This document shows positions 1 through 5,340 of a stretch of 12,775 nt of DNA, piece after piece. The stretch is from JAYPUG01 sp038117265. Its GTDB lineage: Bacteria > Pseudomonadota > Alphaproteobacteria > UBA6615. Under the pieces are notes generated by a model that was given only the letters and a program-made list of their open reading frames with translations, ran no database searches and was not told the origin of the DNA. The position numbers were made by a program, and so were the translations under genes. The stretch is taken from NCBI GenBank assembly GCA_038117265.1, contig JAYOFO010000068.1, positions 1 to 12,775 of the forward strand. Direction: 5' to 3'. How positions within the stretch are numbered: the first letter of the stretch is position 1; every line of letters begins with the position of its first letter.

Positions 1-287
1 GCGACGGCCCAGCCGGGCGCGGCGACGCCGTTGGCCATGCGCGCCACGTCGGGCAGCGACGCGCGCCGCAGCCCGCGTCCCGGCGCGAGGAACGACAGGG
101 CCTCCAGCAGGTTGGTCTTTCCCGCACCGTTAGGCCCGGTCAGCACCACCGGCCGCGAATCGACATCGAGGCGCAGCGCGGGATAGCTGCGGAAGTTCGT
201 CAAATCGAGGCGCGCCACGTGTCCGCCGGCGGATTCGCTGCGCGCGCTGGCGTGCAGTCCGGTCTCGGGCGGGGCGGTGATCGTCAT
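1..287 (-). CDS. recF: RecF, DNA replication and repair ATPase, N-terminal part (runs off window edge)
   Basis: RecF is an SMC-like ATPase that helps load RecA at single-strand gaps and stalled forks. Only the first 95 codons are present; the rest lies beyond base 1. The translation contains the RecF N-terminal signature: a LTNFRSY segment at residues 29-35, then the Walker A motif GPNGAGKTNLLEAL at 51-64, followed by SFLAPGRGLR. The ATG at 287 leaves about 24 residues before the conserved start of the fold, and a GTG at 218 (residue 24) would give a start closer to many RecF proteins, so the start is uncertain. No strong ribosome-binding site is visible before either codon. It follows the dnaN stop by 13 bp, so it is probably cotranscribed with dnaN. 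Confidence 0.95.
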   Translation of the reverse strand, partial: MTITAPPETGLHASARSESAGGHVARLDLTNFRSYPALRLDVDSRPVVLTGPNGAGKTNLLEALSFLAPGRGLRRASLPDVARMANGVAAPGWAV

Positions 288-300
288 GCGGTCGTCGTCG

Positions 301-1419
301 TCACACGCGCATCGGCATCAGGACGTAGAGCGCGTTGGCGTCGCCGGCATCACGGATGATCGTCGGCGACGAGGCATCGGCCAGGACGAACTCGGCACCG
401 TCGCTCTCGATCTGCGAGGCGATGTCCAGCAGGTAGCGCGCGTTGAATCCGATCTCGATGTCGCTCTGGTCGTAGGAGACCTCAAGCTCTTCGGTGGCGC
501 TGCCGTTCTCGGTGCTGGTCGCCGACAGGGTGAGCAGGCCCGAGCCGACCGCGAGCTTGATCGCCCGGCTCTTCTCCGACGAGATGGTCGACACCCGGTC
601 GACCGCCTGGGTGAACGCACCCCGGTCGACGGTCAGAACCTTGTCGTTGTCGGTGGGAATCACCCGCTGGTAATCGGGGAAGGTGCCGTCGATCAGCTTC
701 GAGGTGAGGACAGCATCGTCGAAGGTCATGCGGATGCGCGTCTCCGACAGCGCGATCTCGATCGGATCGCCAGTCTCGTCGATCAGCTTGCGCAGCTCGC
801 CGATCGCCTTGCGCGGCACGATCACCCCGGGGATGTCGGCGCCGCCGTCGGGCATGGCCAACTGGACGCGCGCCAGGCGGTGCCCGTCGGTCGCGACAGC
901 CCGCAGCACCGGCGTTCCCTCTTCGTCGGCGGCGTGCAGGTAGATGCCGTTCAGGTAGTAGCGGGTCTCCTCGGTCGAGACCGCGAAGCGCGTCCGGTCG
1001 ATCAACGACCGGAGATCCTCGGCCTCCACGGTGAAGGAGTGCGGCAGGTCGCCGCCGCTCATGGTCGGGAAGTCCTCGACCGGCAGGGTGGCGAGATTGA
1101 ACTTCGAACGCCCGGCGCGGATCATCAGCTGGGCCGCCGATGCGTCGGTCTCGATCTCCACCTGCGCGCCCTCGGGAAGCTTGCGCACGATGTCGTAGAA
1201 GGTATGCGCCGGCGCCGTGGTCGCGCCGGCCTGGGAGACGTCAGCGGGCACGCTTTCGTTGATCGCGATATCCATGTCGGTCGCGGTCAGGGTGAGCGTG
1301 CCGTCCTTGCCGTCCAGCAGGACGTTGGCCAGGATCGGAATGGTGTTGCGGCGTTCGACGACGCTTTGCACGTGCGCCAACGCCTTCAGGAAGGTCGCAC
1401 GTTCGATGGTGAGCTTCAT
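301..1419 (-). CDS. dnaN: DNA polymerase III subunit beta (sliding clamp)
   Basis: The beta clamp is a ring-shaped dimer that tethers polymerase III and many repair proteins to DNA. The 372-residue product has the normal family length. It begins MKLTIERATFLKALAHVQSV and continues with RRNTIPILANVLL (residues 23-35), the TDGHRLA motif of the partner-binding cleft (177-183), GTFPDYQRVIP (245-255), and the conserved C-terminal end LMPMRV. The reading frame stays open upstream to 1614, but residues before 1419 (arginine- and glycine-rich) do not resemble the family, so the ATG at 1419 is preferred. A purine-rich AGAGGGG on the minus strand at 1431-1437 and GAAGAAG just before the ATG could serve ribosome binding. 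It lies 239 bp downstream of dnaA with a likely promoter of its own, and 13 bp ahead of recF. Confidence 0.98.
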   Translation of the reverse strand: MKLTIERATFLKALAHVQSVVERRNTIPILANVLLDGKDGTLTLTATDMDIAINESVPADVSQAGATTAPAHTFYDIVRKLPEGAQVEIETDASAAQLMIRAGRSKFNLATLPVEDFPTMSGGDLPHSFTVEAEDLRSLIDRTRFAVSTEETRYYLNGIYLHAADEEGTPVLRAVATDGHRLARVQLAMPDGGADIPGVIVPRKAIGELRKLIDETGDPIEIALSETRIRMTFDDAVLTSKLIDGTFPDYQRVIPTDNDKVLTVDRGAFTQAVDRVSTISSEKSRAIKLAVGSGLLTLSATSTENGSATEELEVSYDQSDIEIGFNARYLLDIASQIESDGAEFVLADASSPTIIRDAGDANALYVLMPMRV

Positions 1420-1658
1420 TCTTCTTCGGTCCCCTCTGGCCCCGGGGGCGCCCGGCCGCCGGCCCTTTGGGCCAGTTTGCCGGCGACGGGTCTGTCGGTC
1501 GTCGCAAGCCCCCGGAATTCCGCCGAATCCGCGCGGATTCAGGTGAACGGAAAGTATAGCAAAAGCAGTTTGATTCGACAGGGATTTCGCCCCCGCGAGG
1601 AGGGCGGAACGCACAAAATTACCCGTTTGAAATCAAAAGCTTGCGCGCAGATTGCCGA
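1420..1658. other. dnaA-dnaN intergenic spacer with GANTC cluster and weak hairpin
   Basis: This 239-bp spacer holds no gene I can support. It contains the putative dnaN promoter and three GANTC sites at 1525-1529, 1536-1540 and 1572-1576, the recognition sequence of the alphaproteobacterial CcrM methylase. It also contains a 19-nt GC-rich inverted repeat at 1588-1606 (7-bp stem with one G-T pair) just after the dnaA stop. That hairpin has no T-run on either side, so it is a poor candidate for a factor-independent terminator. Readthrough from dnaA into dnaN is plausible. Confidence 0.6.
1553..1581 (-). promoter_or_regulatory. Putative sigma-70-type promoter for dnaN(-recF)
   Basis: On the minus strand CTGTCG (1581-1576) is followed after 17 bp by TATACT (1558-1553). 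The -10 hexamer matches TATAAT at 5 of 6 positions with ideal spacing; the -35 is weak (3 of 6). The predicted transcript would have a leader of roughly 130 nt before the dnaN ATG at 1419. The sequence is seen directly; promoter activity is inference. Confidence 0.45.
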
Positions 1659-3086
1659 TCAGATCTCGAGCATGCGCCGCAGCAGCTCCACATTCTCGTT
1701 GAAACCCGGGTCGGCCGCGCGCAACTCCTCGACCTTGCGCACCGCATGCATCACGGTCGTGTGGTCGCGGCCGCCGAACTTCCGGCCGATCTCGGGCAGC
1801 GAGCGCGAGGTGAGCTGCTTGGCGAGATACATCGCCACCTGGCGCGGCCGCGCAACGGCCCGCGCCCGCCGGGCGGAATGCATGTCTGCGAGGCGGATGT
1901 TGAAGTGCTCGGCAACCCGCTTCTGGATTTCCTCGATCGTCACCCGCTTGTCGTTGGCGCGCAGCAGGTCGTGCAGCACGTCCTGGGTCGTCTCCAGGGT
2001 CACCGGGCGCCCGACCAGGGTCGCGTGGGCGACGATCCGGTTCATTGCGCCTTCGAGCTCCCGCACGTTGGAGGTGATCTTGTGGGCCAGGAACTCCAGC
2101 ACCTTGTCGGCAATGTCGGCCCCGATATGCTCGGCCTTGGCCTGCAGGATGCCGAGCCGCAGCTCGTAGTCGGTCGGGTGGATGTCGGCGACGAGGCCGC
2201 AGCCCAGCCGCGACCGCAGGCGCTCTTCCATGCCTTCGAGGTCCGACGGCGACTTGTCGGCCGACACGATGATCTGGCGGTTCTGGTCCACCAGCGCGTT
2301 GAACGTGTGGAAGAACTCTTCCTGGGTCGAATCCTTGCCAGCGATGAACTGGATGTCGTCGATCATCAGCACGTCGACGGAGCGGAACTGCTCCTTGAAG
2401 TCCATGATCGTGCGGTACCGCAGCGCCCGGATGAACTGGTACATGAACTTCTCGGCCGACATGTACAACACCCGCCGGCGCGGCTCGCGCTCGGCGATGT
2501 GCCAGGCGATCGCGTGCATCAGATGGGTCTTGCCGAGCCCGACCCCGCCGTACAGAAACAGCGGATTGAACGGGACCGATTTGGCCTCGGCAACGCGCCG
2601 CGCGGCGGCATGCGCCAGCTCGTTCGACCGGCCGACCACGAAATTCGCGAACTTGAACCGTTCGTCGAGAATGGCACGGACATCCTCCAGCGCGCCGTCC
2701 GCGCCCGGGGCCGAACCGTTGCCGGGACGCGCGTCGGCCTGGGTGGCCTCGCTCTCGATGCGCTCGGACAGGCTCTGGCGCGGCGGTGCGCCGGCCGGCT
2801 GGATGATCGTCCGGTTCGGCTGCACGATGATCTCGACCGTGCGGACAGAGTCGTTTTCCTCGCCCCAGAACTCCGCGAGGCGCTCGCCATAATTCTGGTC
2901 GATCCAGTCGCGCATGAACCGCGTCGGGACCGCGACCCTGAGCCGGCCGCCGTTGAACTCCCCGAGCGTCAGCGGCTTCAGCCAGCTGTTGAAAGCGGCT
3001 TCCCCGATGTCGGACCGCAGCCGCGCACGCACGCGCGTCCACTGTTCCGCCAGGGCCCCTTCAGCCTGCCCCCAATTGTCTCCCAT
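1659..3086 (-). CDS. dnaA: Chromosomal replication initiator DnaA
   Basis: DnaA is the AAA+ initiator that binds origin DNA, opens the duplex and recruits DnaB helicase. The 475-residue product shows all four domains: domain I (about 12-80, with WTRVRARLRSDIGEAAFNSW), a short linker (about 85-135), the AAA+ domain with Walker A GGVGLGKTHL (180-189), Walker B VLMIDDIQF (239-247), an arginine-finger segment ERLRSRLG (288-295) and sensor II VRELEGA (341-347), and the C-terminal DNA-binding domain with RQVAMYLAK (415-423) and the DnaA signature GGRDHTTVMHAVRKVEEL (438-455). A good ribosome site, CGGAGAG on the minus strand at 3102-3096, sits 9 nt before the ATG and supports this start. The cysteine at 296, where E. 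coli has tryptophan, is in my recollection common in alphaproteobacterial DnaA. The 623-bp gene-free region lies directly upstream. Confidence 0.99.
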   Translation of the reverse strand: MGDNWGQAEGALAEQWTRVRARLRSDIGEAAFNSWLKPLTLGEFNGGRLRVAVPTRFMRDWIDQNYGERLAEFWGEENDSVRTVEIIVQPNRTIIQPAGAPPRQSLSERIESEATQADARPGNGSAPGADGALEDVRAILDERFKFANFVVGRSNELAHAAARRVAEAKSVPFNPLFLYGGVGLGKTHLMHAIAWHIAEREPRRRVLYMSAEKFMYQFIRALRYRTIMDFKEQFRSVDVLMIDDIQFIAGKDSTQEEFFHTFNALVDQNRQIIVSADKSPSDLEGMEERLRSRLGCGLVADIHPTDYELRLGILQAKAEHIGADIADKVLEFLAHKITSNVRELEGAMNRIVAHATLVGRPVTLETTQDVLHDLLRANDKRVTIEEIQKRVAEHFNIRLADMHSARRARAVARPRQVAMYLAKQLTSRSLPEIGRKFGGRDHTTVMHAVRKVEELRAADPGFNENVELLRRMLEI

Positions 3087-3329
3087 CTGGCGACACTCTC
3101 CGAATAAACAGCTTCTTTCTCAGATGCACGGCCCGCCAGGTCTCGGCCACGCACCACCCAATCACTGCCGCGCTGCCAGACCGAATTCCGGTTGCCGCGA
3201 GACACTTTAGACGGACAATTCCATGCCATGGGCGAAACGACCCAGGTTCACACCACTGTCCAACCCCGCCCCCAGCGACGCGGCGTCAGGACCCATACAG
3301 AACCGTCAAAACGACGCCCAGAACCCGAT

Positions 3330-3383
3330 GACCGGGAATACGTCACACCCGAACGTGTGACCAACTGCGAAAGACCGGAATAC
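3330..3383 (+). repeat. Tandemly spaced GACCGG(G)AATAC direct repeat
   Basis: GACCGGGAATAC at 3330-3341 and GACCGGAATAC at 3373-3383 are nearly identical, differing by one G, and start 43 bp apart. The second copy also forms an imperfect inverted repeat with GTATT...TCCGG at 3394-3406, enclosing an AT-rich loop. Their role is unknown; they could be protein-binding sites in the dnaA upstream region. Confidence 0.6.
3342..3361. repeat. Perfect inverted repeat GTCACAC-N6-GTGTGAC
   Basis: A 7-bp arm GTCACAC (3342-3348), a 6-bp spacer CCGAAC, and its exact complement GTGTGAC (3355-3361). The dyad symmetry and 20-bp size fit an operator for a dimeric regulator upstream of dnaA. The half-sites point the opposite way from the CRP/FNR consensus (TGTGA-N6-TCACA), so I do not assign it to that family. 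There is no adjacent T-run, so it is not a terminator. Confidence 0.65.
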
Positions 3384-3392
3384 TTATTTTTA
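3381..3392 (+). repeat. AT-rich 12-mer TACTTATTTTTA, copy 1
   Basis: Exact 12-bp match to the copy at 3517-3528, 136 bp away. It lies at the left end of the most AT-rich part of the region upstream of dnaA. AT-rich repeated 12-13-mers are a known property of duplex-unwinding elements in bacterial origins; whether this is one is inference. Confidence 0.7.
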
Positions 3393-3509
3393 TGTATTTT
3401 ATCCGGAATTTTATTGACTACGAACGCAGATTTCCCTCTCCAGCCTTGTTGTTTTTTATTCAACGAGGCCTGAATCAAGTCCTTTTCTGTATTGTTTCCC
3501 AAAACCGCC

Positions 3510-3542
3510 TGCCGAGTACTTATTTTTACTGTTAACTCGGCA
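3510..3542. repeat. Inverted repeat TGCCGAGT / ACTCGGCA flanking a 12-mer copy
   Basis: TGCCGAGT (3510-3517) and its exact reverse complement ACTCGGCA (3535-3542) enclose a 17-nt AT-rich loop that contains copy 2 of the 12-mer. The loop is long for an intrinsic terminator, and no T-run follows the stem. It could be extruded as a hairpin or be bound by a dimeric protein. Confidence 0.65.
3517..3528 (+). repeat. AT-rich 12-mer TACTTATTTTTA, copy 2
   Basis: Second exact copy of the 12-mer at 3381-3392, in the same orientation. Its first base is the last base of the TGCCGAGT arm, so the repeat fills most of the loop of that inverted repeat. Confidence 0.7.
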
Positions 3543-3654
3543 CTGGAAGGCAGGACAGACCATAACGTGGTAGGCAGGGTCCCGCAACCAGTCAAAAGTC
3601 GGAATCGGTAAAAAAACACGAAAATTTCGCGCACCCGCCGCGCGCGACGGCGCA

Positions 3655-3682
3655 ACGAAAAACCGCGCCCGAAGGGCGCGGT
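3655..3682 (-). terminator. Rho-independent terminator of rpsT
   Basis: On the minus strand ACCGCGCC is followed by a CTTCGG apex (UUCG-type tetraloop) and GGCGCGGT, then a T-run (TTTTTCGTT). The arms at 3662-3670 and 3674-3682 are perfectly complementary. It starts 28 bp after the rpsT stop codon and separates rpsT from the dnaA upstream region. A stable GC stem, tight loop and T-tract make this a confident call. Confidence 0.92.
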
Positions 3683-3709
3683 CTCGAAAAACTTAGAGGG
3701 GATGGCGGG

Positions 3710-3973
3710 TTAGGCCAACGCCTTGATGCGTGCTGACAAGCGCGAGAGTTTGCGCGACACGGTGTTGCCGCGCATCACGCCCTTCTGCGCGCCGCGCTGC
3801 ATCTCGGGCTGCGCCTCGCGCAGCGCGGTTTCGGCCGCCGCCTTGTCGCCCGAAGCGATCGCCGTCTCGACCTTCTTGACGTAGGTGCGGATGCGCGTGA
3901 GCCGATTCCGGTTGATCGTCTCGCGCCGAGCGTTGCGCCGGATGCGCACCTTTGCCGAATTGTGATTGGCCAT
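3710..3973 (-). CDS. rpsT: 30S ribosomal protein S20
   Basis: S20 binds 16S rRNA in the body of the small ribosomal subunit during early assembly. The 87-residue, strongly basic product has the usual length and the family start MANHNSAKVRIRRNARR. It continues with TINRNRLTRIRTYVKKVETAI (about residues 19-39), the alanine-rich helix around KAAAETALREAQPEM, and the C-terminal VSRKLSRLSARIKALA. The gene is a one-gene unit, with a strong promoter 37 bp upstream of the ATG and a terminator right after the stop. rpsT beside dnaA is a common arrangement in alphaproteobacteria. Confidence 0.98.
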   Translation of the reverse strand: MANHNSAKVRIRRNARRETINRNRLTRIRTYVKKVETAIASGDKAAAETALREAQPEMQRGAQKGVMRGNTVSRKLSRLSARIKALA

Positions 3974-4009
3974 GTCGATCTCTGATTTTCGTACCTGTTC
4001 CGGGCGCGG

Positions 4010-4038
4010 TGTATAGCCGCGTGGGTGGGGCCCGTCAA
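4010..4038 (-). promoter_or_regulatory. Strong sigma-70-type promoter of rpsT
   Basis: On the minus strand TTGACG (4038-4033) and TATACA (4015-4010) are separated by exactly 17 bp. Each hexamer matches consensus at 5 of 6 positions. It lies 37-65 bp upstream of the rpsT ATG, predicting a short leader of about 30 nt. This is the best promoter in the window, as expected for a ribosomal protein gene. Confidence 0.85.
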
Positions 4039-4102
4039 GCGCGTAAGCGGCTGAAATCCGGCTTGTTTCTCGCGACCGCGCGGCCCCGCCCGGTCGGCGC
4101 GC

Positions 4103-4879
4103 CTACTTGTGGGTGAAATTCGGCGAGCGTTTCTCCACGAATGCCGCCATCCCTTCCTTCTGGTCGTCCGTGGCAAAGGTGGAGTGAAACAGCCGACGCT
4201 CGAAGCGCACGCCCTCCGCCAGGGTCGTCTCGTAGGCCCGGTTGACCGACTCCTTGGCCAGCATGACCACCGGACGCGACAGGCCGCAGATCGTCTCGGC
4301 CACCTTGACCGCCTCGTCGACCAGCGCGTCGGCCGGAACGACCCGGCTGACGAGGCCGGACCGCTCGGCCTCCGCCGCGTCCATCATCCGGCCGGTCAGG
4401 ACCATCTCCATCGCCTTCGACTTGCCGACGAAGCGGGTCAGGCGCTGGGTGCCGCCAGCCCCGGGGATCGTGCCGATGGTGATCTCGGGCTGGCCGAATT
4501 TCGCCGTGTCGGCGGCGATGATGAAATCGCACATCATCGCCAATTCGCACCCGCCGCCCAGCGCGTAGCCCGCAACGGCCGCGATCACCGGCTTGCGGCA
4601 CCGAGTCACCCGTTCCCAGCCCGCGGTGATGAAGTCCTCGAGATAGGCGTCCATGTAGGTCTTACCGGCCATTTCCTTGATGTCGGCACCGGCCGCGAAC
4701 GCCTTCTCCGACCCGGTCAGCACGACGCAGCCGACATTGTCGTCGTCTTCCATGCCGTCGAGCGCCGCACCGAGCTCGGCGACCAGCGCGTCGCACAGCG
4801 CGTTCAGGGCCTTGGGCCGGTTGAGCCGGATCAGGCCGACATGGCCACGCGTCTCGACCTCGATGTTTTCGTAGGCCAT
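4103..4879 (-). CDS. Enoyl-CoA hydratase (crotonase family)
   Basis: Catalyses addition of water to trans-2-enoyl-CoA, a step of fatty-acid beta-oxidation; exact chain-length preference cannot be read from sequence. The 258-residue product matches the length of short-chain hydratases. Visible motifs are the oxyanion-hole segment FAAGADIKEM (61-70), GGGCELAMMCD (108-118) with E112, and FGQPEITIGTIPGAGGTQRL (128-147) with E132. The two glutamates are 20 residues apart, like the catalytic pair Glu144/Glu164 of rat enoyl-CoA hydratase, so hydratase rather than isomerase activity is favoured. The ATG at 4879 is preceded by an excellent ribosome site GAGGAGAA (4893-4886) with a 6-nt gap, although the frame is open upstream to 5023. 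It follows the small secreted protein gene by 56 bp and is probably cotranscribed with it and mutM. A GC-rich dyad at 4073-4096 follows the stop but lacks a T-run. Confidence 0.95.
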   Translation of the reverse strand: MAYENIEVETRGHVGLIRLNRPKALNALCDALVAELGAALDGMEDDDNVGCVVLTGSEKAFAAGADIKEMAGKTYMDAYLEDFITAGWERVTRCRKPVIAAVAGYALGGGCELAMMCDFIIAADTAKFGQPEITIGTIPGAGGTQRLTRFVGKSKAMEMVLTGRMMDAAEAERSGLVSRVVPADALVDEAVKVAETICGLSRPVVMLAKESVNRAYETTLAEGVRFERRLFHSTFATDDQKEGMAAFVEKRSPNFTHK

Positions 4880-4935
4880 TGGAACTTCTCCTCGCTGCGT
4901 CTTGTTCTGTTGATGTTGTGATGCGGCGCCGTGCG

Positions 4936-5337
4936 TCAGCGCGGCGCGATCGAAAACCGTGTCCGAACGCCCGCCCCGTCGCGTTCGATGCGTATCTCCA
5001 GCCGCTCGCTTCCCCGCGTCCATTCGCCGCGCGCGGTGCGCGACCAGCCCAGCGCCGGCAGGGCACCGTCATAGAAGGCCTCGACCGCGCCAACCGACAC
5101 CGCGCCGTCGGCCACGGCCTCGACGATGCGCCCCTCGGGCTTGTCGAAGGCCACGCGGCCAGCCGGATCCTCCACCAGGCCCGGCGCCAGCGGCATGTCG
5201 TCCACATCGGCCAGATAGGCCGTGTCCCGGGCGAGGCCCGGCACGACGGCGCCCGGCGCGAGCGCGATCAGCGCCGCAAAGGCGGCGGCGGCGGCCCACC
5301 GGAGGGTTATTGTGCAGAGCAACATAACGCCGCTCAT
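4936..5337 (-). CDS. Small predicted secreted protein of unknown function
   Basis: I do not recognise this 133-residue protein as a named family. It starts with a short N-terminus and a hydrophobic alanine/leucine stretch (about 14-34), then PGLARDT, which looks like a signal peptide cleaved near residue 36, so export to the periplasm is likely. A C8 within LLCTI is too early and out of context for a lipobox. The mature part has an acidic YLADVDDMPLAPGL segment (41-54), FDKPEGRIVEA (64-74), FYDGALPALGW (88-98), and alternating hydrophobic strands RLEIRIER and GVRTRFSIAP at the end, suggesting a small beta-rich domain. Its ATG lies only 3 bp after the mutM stop, implying translational coupling; an alternative ATG (residue 5) lies at 5325. 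GC content and codon style match its neighbours, so there is no sign of recent transfer. Confidence 0.75.
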   Translation of the reverse strand: MSGVMLLCTITLRWAAAAAFAALIALAPGAVVPGLARDTAYLADVDDMPLAPGLVEDPAGRVAFDKPEGRIVEAVADGAVSVGAVEAFYDGALPALGWSRTARGEWTRGSERLEIRIERDGAGVRTRFSIAPR

Positions 5338-5340
5338 AGC

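Larger units (their letters stand above)
3087..3709. other. Gene-free, partly AT-rich region upstream of dnaA (possible origin or long dnaA control region)
   Basis: These 623 bp between rpsT and dnaA contain no convincing gene. Reading frames that cross it have no recognisable family signature and odd composition. From about 3371 to 3535 it becomes strongly AT-rich; for example 3381-3420 has only 8 G or C in 40 bases, in sharp contrast to the flanks. It carries a 12-bp direct repeat (3381-3392 and 3517-3528), inverted repeats at 3342-3361 and 3510-3542, a repeated GACCGG(G)AATAC motif (3330-3341 and 3373-3383), two GANTC sites (3472-3476, 3602-3606), and the rpsT terminator at its right end. 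By eye there is no consensus DnaA box (TTATCCACA or TTATNCACA); the closest is TTATCCGGA at 3399-3407 (7 of 9). It might be the chromosomal origin, or a long regulatory leader of dnaA. In several alphaproteobacteria the origin lies elsewhere, near hemE or parA, so origin function is only a hypothesis. Confidence 0.5.

Noticed and set aside
1588..1606. Terminator after dnaA
   Set aside because: The dyad is GC-rich with a 7-bp stem but has no T-run on the minus strand, so it does not qualify as an intrinsic terminator.
2196..2204. Cysteine 296 in DnaA where E. coli has tryptophan near the arginine finger
   Set aside because: A cysteine in SRL-x-CGL is, to my recollection, common in alphaproteobacterial DnaA, so this is lineage-typical and not a defect.
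277..3107. Long plus-strand reading frames (630 and 488 codons) across the dnaN-dnaA region
   Set aside because: They lie opposite dnaN and dnaA, which match their families end to end. The plus-strand translations are arginine-, histidine- and valine-rich with no recognisable domain, a usual by-product of high GC third positions.
3342..3361. CRP/FNR binding site
   Set aside because: Sequence words TCACA and TGTGA are present but in the reverse order (TCACA first, TGTGA second), which does not match TGTGA-N6-TCACA.
3192..3655. Reading frames in the dnaA upstream region (plus 3192-3473 and minus 3248-3655)
   Set aside because: Both cross the AT-rich repeat region with abrupt composition changes, have no ribosome site worth noting, and show no motif. 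I treat the region as non-coding.
4073..4096. Terminator after the enoyl-CoA hydratase gene
   Set aside because: CGACCG and CGGTCG form a 6-bp stem with a 12-nt loop, but the following minus-strand sequence is CGAGAAACAAG with no T-run.
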